This document shows positions 1 through 7,878 of a stretch of DNA of 64,000 nt, one piece after another. The position numbers were made by a program, and so were the translations under genes. A model generated the notes under the pieces. That model did no database searches and had not been told where the DNA came from. It saw nothing but the letters and a program-made list of their open reading frames with translations. How positions within the stretch are numbered: position 1 is the first letter of the stretch; each line of letters opens with the position of its first letter. The stretch covers positions 62,001-126,000 of the forward strand of contig NZ_KQ948930.1 of assembly GCF_001514235.1 (NCBI RefSeq). Reading direction: 5' to 3'. This stretch comes from Streptomyces caeruleatus (GTDB lineage: Bacteria > Actinomycetota > Actinomycetes > Streptomycetales > Streptomycetaceae).

Positions 1-558
1 GTGGGGACGGCGGCGCTGGACTGGGTGCTGTCGACGACGGGCGTCCGGCACGATCAGGTGGACGAGCTGCTGGCGGAGACCCCGCCGGGGGCGCACGGCG
101 TCGGCGTGCTCCCGTACTTCGCGCCCTCGGGCGAGCGCGCCCCCTTCGTCGAACCCCGTCTGCGTGCCGAACTCACCGGTGTCTCCCTGGAGTCCACGAA
201 GGCCGATCTGATCCGTGCCACCTGCGAGGGCATCGGTTTCGCGGCCCGGCACTGTCTGGAGGCGGCGGGGCTGACCGGTTCGCTCGCGGTGTGCGGCGGT
301 GGCACCCGCAGCCCGGCCTGGATGCGGCTGCTGGCCGACGTCCTCGGGCGGCCGCTCAGGGTCGTCGAGGGCGAAGTGGGCGCGCGTGGCGCGGTGCTCG
401 CGGCGGCCGAGCGGTACGGGGTGGCGCTGGACGCGGCGGCCTGGACGGAGCCGACGGCGGTCGTGGAGCCGGACGCGGCCCGGGCGGCGTACTACGCGGA
501 CGCCTACGACGACCATCTGGCCCGGCTGGCCCAGGCGCGCCGTCGGGCTCGCTCGTGA
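1..558 (+). CDS. FGGY-family carbohydrate kinase, C-terminal part (xylulokinase-like)
   Basis: Partial gene: the reading frame is open at the left edge and 185 codons are visible, ending in TGA. FGGY kinases phosphorylate sugars such as xylulose, gluconate or glycerol with ATP in the cytoplasm. The visible part is the C-terminal actin-like ATPase lobe: GERAPF near residue 48, a helix ending GIGFAARHCLE, and the adenosine-binding stretch VCGGGTRSPAWMRLLADV (residues 97-114), followed by GARGAVLAA. These are hallmarks of the FGGY_C domain. The substrate cannot be read without the N-terminal half; xylulose is the commonest guess. A secreted glycerophosphodiesterase gene starts 26 nt downstream on the same strand, so the two may be co-transcribed, although a glycerol kinase is only one of several possibilities. 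Confidence 0.85.
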   Translation: MGTAALDWVLSTTGVRHDQVDELLAETPPGAHGVGVLPYFAPSGERAPFVEPRLRAELTGVSLESTKADLIRATCEGIGFAARHCLEAAGLTGSLAVCGGGTRSPAWMRLLADVLGRPLRVVEGEVGARGAVLAAAERYGVALDAAAWTEPTAVVEPDAARAAYYADAYDDHLARLAQARRRARS

Positions 559-584
559 ACGACCGGACGACACAAGGGAGTCAC

Positions 585-1655
585 ATGAGACGCCGTTCCC
601 TCCTGCTGGCGGCCGCGGCCACCGCAGGCACCGCGACCACGGCCACCCCGACCCGCGCGGCCGAGCAGTCGGCCTCGCAAGCGTCCCCGCCCGACCGCCC
701 CCCACTGGTCATCGGCCATCGCGGCGCCGCCGGCTGGCGCCCCGAACACACGGCGGCCTCCTACACGTACGCGGTGCGGACCGGAGCGGACTGGATCGAG
801 CCGGACCTCGTCCCGACGAAGGACCATGTCCTCGTCGTCCGGCACGAGAACGAGATCTCGCAGACGACGGACGTGGCCGCGCACCCGGAGTTCGCGGGCC
901 GCCGTACGACGAAGACGGTGGACGGACGGCCGGTGACCGGCTGGTTCACCGAGGACTTCACGCTGGCGGAGCTGAAGACGTTGCGGGCGGTGGAGCGGCT
1001 GCCGTCGGTCCGTAACCGCAACACCGTGTTCGACGGCCGTGGGGAGGTGCTGACCTTCCAGGAGGTGGTCGACCTGGCGCGCGGGCTCTCCAGGGCGCAC
1101 GGCCGGACGATCGCCGTGTTCCCGGAGACCAAGCACCCGACGTACTTCCGCTCGATCGGCCTGCCGCTGGAGCCGGAGCTAGCGCACGCGATCCGCCGTA
1201 ACCGCCTGGGCCGGCGTGAGTGTGTCGTGCAGTCCTTCGAGCCGACGAGTCTGCGGCGGGTCGCGGCGGAGCGGCTGGGGGTGCCCCTGTGGCAGGCGCT
1301 GGGGACGACGGGTGGGCCGTACGACCTGGTCTCGGCCGGTGATCCGACGACGTACCGGGACATGATGACCCCGGCGGGGCTGGCGCGGATCGCGGCGTAC
1401 GCGGACTGGATCGGGCCGGACAAGTCGTCGCTGGTCGGCACGCCGGTCCTGGCGGACGCGCATGCGGCGGGACTGCGGGTGGGGGCGTACACCTTCCGGG
1501 CGGAGAACCAGTTTCTGGCGGCGGAGTTCCGGCGCGGGAGCGGAGCGAACGATTTCGGGGACGCGTTCGCGGAGTACGCGCTGTACTACGGGATGGGGGT
1601 CGACGCGGTGGTGAGCGACTTCCCGGATCTGGCGGTGATGGCGAGGAAGGGCTGA
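585..1655 (+). CDS. Secreted glycerophosphodiester phosphodiesterase
   Basis: 356 residues. Hydrolyses glycerophosphodiesters to glycerol-3-phosphate and an alcohol, outside the membrane. The ATG at 585 follows AAGGGAG and begins a signal peptide (MRRRSLLLAAAATAG, then an alanine/threonine-rich region ending near TRAAEQ). GDPD landmarks follow: HRGAAGWRPEHT (about residues 47-58), WIEPDL with the metal-binding Glu and Asp, and VVRHENEIS, the form of the HD motif used by periplasmic GlpQ-like members. FPETKHP and the C-terminal DAVVSDFPDLA are also typical. The two arginines after the start could support Sec or, less likely, Tat export. The FGGY kinase ends 26 nt upstream. Phosphate or glycerol scavenging is the likely role. 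Confidence 0.9.
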   Translation: MRRRSLLLAAAATAGTATTATPTRAAEQSASQASPPDRPPLVIGHRGAAGWRPEHTAASYTYAVRTGADWIEPDLVPTKDHVLVVRHENEISQTTDVAAHPEFAGRRTTKTVDGRPVTGWFTEDFTLAELKTLRAVERLPSVRNRNTVFDGRGEVLTFQEVVDLARGLSRAHGRTIAVFPETKHPTYFRSIGLPLEPELAHAIRRNRLGRRECVVQSFEPTSLRRVAAERLGVPLWQALGTTGGPYDLVSAGDPTTYRDMMTPAGLARIAAYADWIGPDKSSLVGTPVLADAHAAGLRVGAYTFRAENQFLAAEFRRGSGANDFGDAFAEYALYYGMGVDAVVSDFPDLAVMARKG

Positions 1656-1672
1656 CCCGTAGGAGGGCATCC

Positions 1673-1879
1673 ATGGTGACCAAGCACTGCAGGAACTGCG
1701 GAGGCACGCTTCAGGAGTTCCGCGAGCTCGCCGAGGACGAGCAGGCGTACGTCAAGGCGCACAAGCCCAGGCACACCCGCCTGGGCTCGTACTACCGCTG
1801 CGCCCGCGAGGGCTGCCGGCGCTACCAGCGGCTGGGGGACCACAACGACGGCGCGTCGTTCCCCGAACCGGAAAAGTGA
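1673..1879 (+). CDS. Small zinc-ribbon-like hypothetical protein
   Basis: 68 residues, started by ATG behind a strong AGGAGG at 7-nt spacing, 17 nt after the glycerophosphodiesterase stop. Two cysteine pairs are visible: HCRNCGG at residues 5-11 and YRCAREGCRR at about residues 41-50, which would make a small zinc ribbon (C-x2-C ... C-x4-C). The rest is charged and polar with no membrane segment. I do not recognise a named family; nucleic-acid or protein binding would be normal for such ribbons. It is probably translated, given the ribosome binding site and cysteine spacing, and may belong to the upstream transcription unit. Confidence 0.7.
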   Translation: MVTKHCRNCGGTLQEFRELAEDEQAYVKAHKPRHTRLGSYYRCAREGCRRYQRLGDHNDGASFPEPEK

Positions 1880-1882
1880 CCT

Positions 1883-2539
1883 TTACAGGTTGCTGAAGTC
1901 CGGCCCCTTCGTCCGGGTCCGCTTGATCTCGTAGAAGCCCGGCACGGAGGCCACGGCGAGGGTGCCGTCCCACAGCTTCGCGGCGTCCTCGCCCAGGGGG
2001 GTCGGGGTGACGACGGGGCCGAAGAAGGCGATCTGCTCGCCGTCGGCGCCGGGGACGGCGATGACCGGGGTGCCGACCTCCTGGCCGACCTTGTCGATGC
2101 CCTCCTTGTGGGAGGCGCGCAGCTCGGCGTCGAACTCGAAGTCCTTCTGATCGAAGTACTCGATCAGGTCGGCGGGCAGGCCGACATCCGCCAGGGCGCC
2201 TTCGACGGCCTCGCGGGTCGGCCCCTGGCCCTCGTTGTGGATGCGGGTGCCGAGTGCGGTGTACAGCGGGCCGAGGATGTCGGAGCCGTGCTTCTGCCAG
2301 GCCGCGGTGACCACCCGGATCGGCTGCCAGGCCTTGGTCTCCAGCAGCTCGCGGTACTGCTCGGGCAGCTCGTCGATCTTCGGCTCGTTGAGGACGGCCA
2401 GGCTCATGATGTGCCAGCGCACCTCGATGTCCCGGACCTTCTCCACCTCCAGGACCCAGCGGGAGGTCATCCAGGCCCAGGGGCAGAGCGGGTCGAACCA
2501 GAAGTCGACGGGCGTCTTCGCAGAGCTGGTCTCGGACAT
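1883..2539 (-). CDS. Rv2466c-like mycothiol-dependent DsbA-fold reductase
   Basis: 218 residues. Matches the DsbA/Rv2466c group of actinobacterial thioredoxin-fold proteins, known in Mycobacterium as mycothiol-dependent reductases (nitroreductase activity on TP053). Landmarks: DFWFDPLCPWAWMTSRW near the N-terminus, VRDIEV, MSLAVLNE, EVGTPVI with the cis-proline loop and AFFGPV. The active-site motif is CPWA, whereas the mycobacterial protein has CPWC, so only the nucleophilic cysteine remains and a monothiol mechanism with mycothiol is expected. There is no signal peptide, so it is cytosolic. I chose the second Met (2539) because AGGAGA lies 4-5 nt before it; the upstream Met at 2551 overlaps that site. 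It faces divergently from pepN. Confidence 0.85.
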   Translation of the reverse strand: MSETSSAKTPVDFWFDPLCPWAWMTSRWVLEVEKVRDIEVRWHIMSLAVLNEPKIDELPEQYRELLETKAWQPIRVVTAAWQKHGSDILGPLYTALGTRIHNEGQGPTREAVEGALADVGLPADLIEYFDQKDFEFDAELRASHKEGIDKVGQEVGTPVIAVPGADGEQIAFFGPVVTPTPLGEDAAKLWDGTLAVASVPGFYEIKRTRTKGPDFSNL

Positions 2540-2677
2540 GGGTCTCCTCATGAAGGTGTTCGATTCCTCACGACAACGTCGTCCCCGCCCCGCTCATTCC
2601 CTACTGCCGCCCGTCAGGGGCACATGGCAGGATCAGTGCTGTCCACATACCGAACATCCCCCGAGGGAGTGCCGTCC

Positions 2678-5269
2678 GTGCCCGGTGAGAATCTGTCCCG
2701 CGACGAGGCCCGGGAGCGGGCCGCCCTGCTGTCCGTCGACGGGTACGACGTGTCCCTCGACGTGCGTTCCGCCCTCGGTGACGGACCCTCGCAGGAGGGG
2801 GCGCCGCGTACCTTCCGCTCGGTGACCACGATCCGCTTCCGCTGTGCCGAGCCCGGCGCCACGAGCTTCGCGGACCTGATCGCGCCGAGCGTGACGGCCG
2901 TCTCTCTCAACGGCCGGGACCTGGACCCGAGCGAGGTCTTCGACGGTTCGCGGATCGTCCTTGAGGACCTGGCCGCCGACAACGAGCTCGTCGTGGACGC
3001 CCAGTGCGCCTACTCGCGCACGGGTGAGGGCCTGCACCGCTTCGTCGACCCGGAGGACGGCGAGGTGTACCTGTACACGCAGTACGAGCCGGCCGACTCC
3101 CGCCGGGTCTTCGCGAACTTCGAGCAGCCGGACCTCAAGGCGCCGTTCCGCTTGGAGGTGCGGGCGCCGCGGGAGTGGACGGTGTGGAGCAACGGGGCGG
3201 GTCAACTCGCCGACGGGGTGTGGCGGTTCGCGGAGACGAAGCCGATCTCGACGTACATCACCTGTGTCGTGGCGGGCCCGTACCACTACGTCACGGACTC
3301 CTACTCGCGCACGTTCGACGACGGCACGACGCTGGAGATCCCGCTCGGCGCGATGTGCCGCAAGGGGCTCGCGCCGTACTTCGACGCCGACGACGTCTTC
3401 CTGGTGACGAAGCAGGGCCTGGACTTCTTCCACGACCACTTCGACTACCCGTACCCGTTCGGGAAGTACGACCAGGCGTTCGTGCCGGAGTACAACCTCG
3501 GCGCGATGGAGAACCCGGGGCTGGTGACGTTCCGGGAGGAGTTCATCTTCCGCGGGAAGGTGACGCGGGCGTCGTACGAGGGCCGGGCCAACGTCGTCCT
3601 GCACGAGATGGCGCACATGTGGTTCGGCGACCTGGTCACCATGGTGTGGTGGGACGACCTGTGGCTGAAGGAGTCCTTCGCGGACTTCATGGGCACCTTC
3701 GCGAACGTCGGCGCGACCCGCTTCAAGGACGCCTGGATCACCTTCGCCAACCGGCGCAAGGCGTGGGCGTACCGCGCCGACCAGCTGCCCTCCACGCACC
3801 CGATCACGGCGGACATCCGTGACCTGCAGGACGCGAAGCTCAACTTCGACGGCATCACCTACGCCAAGGGCGCTTCCGTGCTGAAGCAGCTGGTGGCGTA
3901 CGTCGGCCAGGACGCGTTCCTGGAGGGTGCGCGGCGCTACTTCAAGCGGCACGCGTACGGCAACACGCGGCTCGGGGATCTGCTGTCGGTGCTGGAGGAG
4001 ACCAGTGGCCGGGACATGGGCGCGTGGTCGCGGTCCTGGCTGCAGACGGCGGGCGTGAACGCGCTGACCCCGCAGGTGCTGCTGGATGCCGAGGGCCGGA
4101 TCGACGAGTTGGCGGTGGTGCAGGAGGCCGCTGAGTCCCACCCGGAGCTGCGTCCGCACCGGGTCGCGGTGGGCCTGTACCGCAGGACGCAGGCCGGAGC
4201 GCTGGAGCGGTTCGCGCAGGCCGAGGTGGACGTCGAGGGTCCGCGCACGGTCGTGGCGGAGCTGGCGGGCGCTGCGGCCCCGGAGCTGGTGCTCGTCAAC
4301 GACGACGACCTGACGTACTGCAAGACGCGTTTCGACGAGACGTCGCTGGCGACGCTGCGGGCCGGTCTCGGCGACATGACCGATCCGCTGGCCCGGGCGC
4401 TGTGCTGGTCGGCGCTGTGGAACATGACGCGGGACGCGCTGCTGCCGGCCCGGGAGTTCGTGGAGCTGGTGCTGCGGTTCGCGGGGCGCGAGTCCGACAT
4501 CGGTGTGCTGCAGATGCTGCACGCGTGGGCGGACTCCTCGCTGGTGCACTACGCGGCGCCGGCGTGGCGGCCGACCGGCGAGCGGCTGGTGGCCGAGGGC
4601 GCGCTGCGGGAGCTGCGGGCGGCCGAGGCGGGCAGCGAGCAGCAGCTGGCGTGGGCGCGGTTCCTCGCGTCGGTGGCGTCGGGGTCGGAGGACCTGGGGC
4701 TGCTGCGGGGGCTGCTGGAGGGCACGGAGAAGATCGAGGGGCTGGACGTCGACCAGGAGCTGCGCTGGACGTTCCTGGAGCCGCTGGCCGCGCACGGGGT
4801 CGCGGACGAGTCGGCATTGGCGGCCGAACTGGCCCGGGACGACACGGCGTCCGGCAAGCGCCACCAGGTCCGCTGTCTCGCCGCCCGGCCCTCGGAGGCG
4901 GTGAAGGCGCAGGCGTGGGCGCAGGTCGTCGAGTCGGACGCGCTGTCCAACGCCCTGGTCGAGGCGACCATCTCCGGCTTCACGCAGCCGTCGCAGCGGG
5001 AGCTGCTCGCGCCGTACGCCGAGAAGTACTTCGCGGTGATCGAGCGGGTGTGGTCCGAGCGGTCGATCCAGATCGGCATGGACGTGGTCCGGGGTCTGTT
5101 CCCGGGGCTCCAGCAGTCGCAGGCCACGCTGGACGCGACGGACGCCTGGCTCGCGGCCCACGCGGACGCGGCGCCGGCGCTGCGGCGGCTGGTGCTGGAG
5201 GCGCGGGACGATCTGGCACGGGGGCTGCGGGGGCAGGAGTGCGACGCGTCGGCCGCGTCAACCGCATAA
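2678..5269 (+). CDS. pepN: Aminopeptidase N, first copy (M1 family)
   Basis: 863 residues, the usual length for Streptomyces PepN (about 857). Cytosolic zinc aminopeptidase removing N-terminal residues from peptides. Landmarks: substrate-binding GAMEN at about residue 273, zinc motif HEMAH (H309, E310, H313) and the third ligand in LKESFAD (E332), then an ERAP1-like C-terminal helical domain. The GTG at 2678 was chosen because GGGAG precedes it by 8 nt and because the protein then begins VPGENLSRDEARERA, aligned with the start of the paralogue at 24947-27526 (VPGTNLTREEAQQRA). Two full-length copies in one 64-kb window are unusual. An inverted-repeat terminator follows 60 nt after the stop. 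Confidence 0.95.
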   Translation: MPGENLSRDEARERAALLSVDGYDVSLDVRSALGDGPSQEGAPRTFRSVTTIRFRCAEPGATSFADLIAPSVTAVSLNGRDLDPSEVFDGSRIVLEDLAADNELVVDAQCAYSRTGEGLHRFVDPEDGEVYLYTQYEPADSRRVFANFEQPDLKAPFRLEVRAPREWTVWSNGAGQLADGVWRFAETKPISTYITCVVAGPYHYVTDSYSRTFDDGTTLEIPLGAMCRKGLAPYFDADDVFLVTKQGLDFFHDHFDYPYPFGKYDQAFVPEYNLGAMENPGLVTFREEFIFRGKVTRASYEGRANVVLHEMAHMWFGDLVTMVWWDDLWLKESFADFMGTFANVGATRFKDAWITFANRRKAWAYRADQLPSTHPITADIRDLQDAKLNFDGITYAKGASVLKQLVAYVGQDAFLEGARRYFKRHAYGNTRLGDLLSVLEETSGRDMGAWSRSWLQTAGVNALTPQVLLDAEGRIDELAVVQEAAESHPELRPHRVAVGLYRRTQAGALERFAQAEVDVEGPRTVVAELAGAAAPELVLVNDDDLTYCKTRFDETSLATLRAGLGDMTDPLARALCWSALWNMTRDALLPAREFVELVLRFAGRESDIGVLQMLHAWADSSLVHYAAPAWRPTGERLVAEGALRELRAAEAGSEQQLAWARFLASVASGSEDLGLLRGLLEGTEKIEGLDVDQELRWTFLEPLAAHGVADESALAAELARDDTASGKRHQVRCLAARPSEAVKAQAWAQVVESDALSNALVEATISGFTQPSQRELLAPYAEKYFAVIERVWSERSIQIGMDVVRGLFPGLQQSQATLDATDAWLAAHADAAPALRRLVLEARDDLARGLRGQECDASAASTA

Positions 5270-5331
5270 GACCTTTGGCCAACGATCACGGCCCTCCGTG
5301 ACCGTTACGGAATTCAGGCAATAGCAGCCGT

Positions 5332-5366
5332 AACCCCTGGTCCAACCCGAACGGACCAGGGGTTTT
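5332..5366 (+). terminator. Rho-independent-type terminator after pepN
   Basis: Perfect 12-bp stem (5332-5343 pairs with 5353-5364), 9-nt loop, ending in TTTT. It sits 62 nt after the aminopeptidase stop and before the next gene on the same strand, so it should end the pepN transcript. Confidence 0.85.
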
Positions 5367-5478
5367 CCGTGCCTACTCGGCATCCGAACATCCGTCCTTT
5401 AGTGCCAGGTTGTCCGTATTTGTCGACGGGCGTGTAACAGCGGTTAAAGGGCCGGCCGGACGCGGGAACCTCCGGGTC

Positions 5479-6528
5479 ATGAACCACAACACCCCGCTCC
5501 CCCCGCTCTCCCCCCGCCCCCTCCGCCACCTCTCCGAGGTGCACCGCCGTGTCATGACGGCCGCGCAGCTGAAGTCGCACGGCGTGGCGACCGCCGAGAT
5601 GAACGAGCAGTGCCGCCCCGGCGGCCCCTGGCAGCAACTCCTCCCCGGCGTCCTGCTGCTCCACCCCGGCCCGGCGACCAGCGAGGAGCGCCTGCACGCG
5701 GTGCTGATGTACGCGGCGCGGGAACGGTCGCCCGGGGTGCCGTCCCAGCCGAACCCCGGCGAGGACCACGCCGCCCCCGCCTACCCCGACGCGGTGATCA
5801 CGGGTCTCGCGGCGCTGACCCTGCACGGCTTCTCCGCGACGCCGCCGCTGACCGCCCTGGACACGATCGACGTCCTGGTCCCCCGCATGCGACGCCTGCG
5901 CTCGACGGGCTGCGCCCGCATCTTGCGCACCGCCGCGCTCCCCGCCCCCCAGCAGGTCACGGGCCTCCCCGTCGCCCCGGTTCCCCGCGCCCTCGCCGAC
6001 GCGGTCGCCGAACTGACGGACGCGGGCGCCGTACGCCGCCTGCTGACCGAGGCCGTACGCGCCGGCCACTGCGAACCGGCCGCGGTGGTACGGGAGTTGA
6101 CCCAGGCCAAGCTGCTGTCGCGCCCGCACGTGGTGGACGCGGTGGACTCCCTGCTCGCCGAGGGCCGGGCCATCGCGGAGGACCGCCTGTACGAGATGGT
6201 CCACGTCCACGGCCTGCCCGACCCCGTCTGGAACGTCGACCTGCGCCTGCCCGGCGGTCCCCACCTCGGCGGCCTGGACGCCTACTGGCCGGAGCAGGCG
6301 GTGGCCGTGGAGCTGGACACCCGGGCGCCCCGCCAGGACGAGGACGCGCTGTGGTCCGAGTACGCCCGCAAGCGCGAGCACCTGGAGCGCCTGGGCATCA
6401 CGGTCGTGTACATCACCCCGAAGAAGCTCCGGGACGCGATGGAGCAGCAGGCGGCGGTGGTCCGTACGGCGCTGATGGCCGCGGCGGACCGTGATCCGGC
6501 CGCGTATGTCGTGGTGCTGCCGCGGTAG
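5479..6528 (+). CDS. AbiEi-like winged-helix plus PD-(D/E)XK-like protein
   Basis: 349 residues if ATG 5479 is used; no good ribosome binding site decides between it and ATG 5554. The N-terminal third (MTAAQLKSHGVATAEM, then GPWQQLLPGVLLLHPG) looks like the winged-helix of the AbiEi antitoxin/transcriptional regulator family. The middle contains VITGLAALTLHGF and IDVLVPRMRR, typical of the same family. The C-terminal part resembles the DUF559/Vsr restriction-endonuclease-like fold: GGLDAYWPEQAVAVELD gives the acidic D...E-x-D core, followed by a helix with YARKREHLERLGITVVYIT. No AbiEii-type nucleotidyltransferase toxin is adjacent. Whether the nuclease-like part is active cannot be told. Function unknown; a solitary regulator or a nuclease are both possible. 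Confidence 0.7.
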   Translation: MNHNTPLPPLSPRPLRHLSEVHRRVMTAAQLKSHGVATAEMNEQCRPGGPWQQLLPGVLLLHPGPATSEERLHAVLMYAARERSPGVPSQPNPGEDHAAPAYPDAVITGLAALTLHGFSATPPLTALDTIDVLVPRMRRLRSTGCARILRTAALPAPQQVTGLPVAPVPRALADAVAELTDAGAVRRLLTEAVRAGHCEPAAVVRELTQAKLLSRPHVVDAVDSLLAEGRAIAEDRLYEMVHVHGLPDPVWNVDLRLPGGPHLGGLDAYWPEQAVAVELDTRAPRQDEDALWSEYARKREHLERLGITVVYITPKKLRDAMEQQAAVVRTALMAAADRDPAAYVVVLPR

Positions 6529-6560
6529 TGACGGACCGGGAGGCAGCATCAGGAGGGGAG

Positions 6561-6600
6561 AGGAGGGGCCGCCGGGCCGGAACGCCGGGCGGCCCCTCCT
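6561..6600. terminator. Bidirectional terminator between convergent genes
   Basis: 13-bp perfect GC-rich stem (6561-6573 with 6588-6600) lying between the stop of the AbiEi-like gene (6528) and the stop of the minus-strand monooxygenase (6608). No T-tract, as is common for Streptomyces terminators. Confidence 0.8.
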
Positions 6601-6607
6601 CGTGCCG

Positions 6608-7789
6608 TCACACGGCCGACTGGTCGAACTCGGGTATCAGCTCCCCCACCAGCCGGATGCTCCGCAGCACGCTCTCATGGGGCAGCGCCCCCACCTGCTG
6701 GAAGCACATCAGCCGGTCGATGCCCAGGTCGGCGTAACCGCGCAGCTTCTTGCGGACGGTCTCGGGGCTGCCGACGATCAGGGAGTCCTGTTCGGCGAGG
6801 GCGTTGTAGACCTCGTCGTCGGGAACCTGCTCGCCCTGCAGGATGCGCCCGATGACGAGCGCGGCGGCGCTGGGCCCGGCAGCCCCTGCCGCTTCCGCGC
6901 GCAGGAACTCGCCGGCGAGACCGCCGCCGGACGGGTCCGCCATGAGCGCCTTCTCCCGCTCCATGTTCTCCATGAAGGCGTCGGCCGCCTCGAAGAAGGT
7001 GAGCGCGCGGGCCGTGTACCAGGCAGCGGCGGCCGCCGCGCCGCCCCGCATGGCCTCCTCGTCGGTGTCGGCACAGTGCACGAAGGTGAAGAAGGCGACC
7101 TGGTTGTTGACTGCCGCACCGACGGGCTCACGGCACTCCGCGGCGGCGGCCCGGTAGAGCTCGACCAGCCTGGCCACCCGGTCCAGCGGCTCCCACAAGG
7201 TCGTCCCCAGCACCCCGACCCCGCGCCGCCCCGCCTCCTCGAACGACGCCGGGCTCGACGCCGCCTGCCACAGCGGCGGATGGGGTAGCTGACGGGGCGC
7301 CGGTACGACGGGCACTCCGCCGCTGACCGACGTGTCCCCGGTCCACATCTTCGGCACGGCCTCGAAGGCGTCCTTCGTCCGCTCCCGCACGGTTGCCGGG
7401 TCGGCGCCGAACAGCCGCCACTCGGGCGGCGTGGACCGGGTGAGCCCTATCTCGGCCCGCCCGCCGCTCAACTGGTCGAGCATCGCGGCACGTTCGGCGA
7501 TCCGGATGGGGTGGTTGATCTCGCGCGGCGCGAGCACGGCGGCGTGCCCGAGCCGGATCCGCGAGGTCCGCTGCGAGAGCGCGGCCAGCAGCAGTTCCGG
7601 CGCGGAGGAGAGGCTGAACTCCTCCGCACCGTGGTGCTCCACCTGCCACCAGCAGCCGTAGCCCAGCTCGTCGGCGAGTACCGCCTGCTCGATCGCCTGC
7701 TGGATACGGCGGTGCTGGTGGTCGTTGTCGTTGACGCCGTCGGGCCAGGGGCGGGGGTTCTGGATCTCGCTGAAGATGTCGAGTTTCAT
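6608..7789 (-). CDS. Luciferase-like (LLM class) flavin-dependent monooxygenase
   Basis: 393 residues from ATG 7789. LLM proteins use FMNH2 or F420H2 to oxidise small molecules; the substrate here is unknown. Landmarks: start MKLDIFSEIQNPRPWPDG, the active-site-region YGCWWQVEHHGAEEFS (about residues 44-59), IRLGHAAVLAPREINHPIRIAE, LDQLSGGRAEIGLTRST and the late GSPETVRKKLRGYADLGIDRLM, all standard for bacterial luciferase-like (SsuD/NtaA-type) TIM barrels. It is cytosolic. A 7-bp inverted repeat at 7811-7833, just upstream, is probably the site of a repressor, but no adjacent regulator gene is obvious. Family confidence is high. Confidence 0.9.
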   Translation of the reverse strand: MKLDIFSEIQNPRPWPDGVNDNDHQHRRIQQAIEQAVLADELGYGCWWQVEHHGAEEFSLSSAPELLLAALSQRTSRIRLGHAAVLAPREINHPIRIAERAAMLDQLSGGRAEIGLTRSTPPEWRLFGADPATVRERTKDAFEAVPKMWTGDTSVSGGVPVVPAPRQLPHPPLWQAASSPASFEEAGRRGVGVLGTTLWEPLDRVARLVELYRAAAAECREPVGAAVNNQVAFFTFVHCADTDEEAMRGGAAAAAAWYTARALTFFEAADAFMENMEREKALMADPSGGGLAGEFLRAEAAGAAGPSAAALVIGRILQGEQVPDDEVYNALAEQDSLIVGSPETVRKKLRGYADLGIDRLMCFQQVGALPHESVLRSIRLVGELIPEFDQSAV

Positions 7790-7810
7790 CGCTGGGGGGC
7801 GGCCTTTCAC

Positions 7811-7833
7811 ATTCGGAGTACTGAATTCCGAAT
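7811..7833 (-). promoter_or_regulatory. Operator-like inverted repeat upstream of the LLM monooxygenase
   Basis: ATTCGGA (7811-7817) is repeated in inverted orientation as TCCGAAT (7827-7833) with a 9-nt spacer. This AT-richer patch lies 22 nt upstream of the monooxygenase start and before the end of the serine hydrolase gene, where a promoter is needed. TetR/MarR-type dimers bind such sites; the binder is unknown. Confidence 0.5.
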
Positions 7834-7878
7834 ATACGACTTCAGGCTGACAAACGGGCACGAACCGCTGTGCCGACG

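Noticed and set aside
2633..5161. 842-codon open frame on the minus strand opposite aminopeptidase N
   Set aside because: Codon-position shadow of pepN in high-GC DNA: Arg/Pro/Val/Leu-rich, no domain and no ribosome site.
5479..6528. Toxin-antitoxin pair
   Set aside because: Only the antitoxin-like winged helix is present; no AbiEii toxin gene lies on either side.
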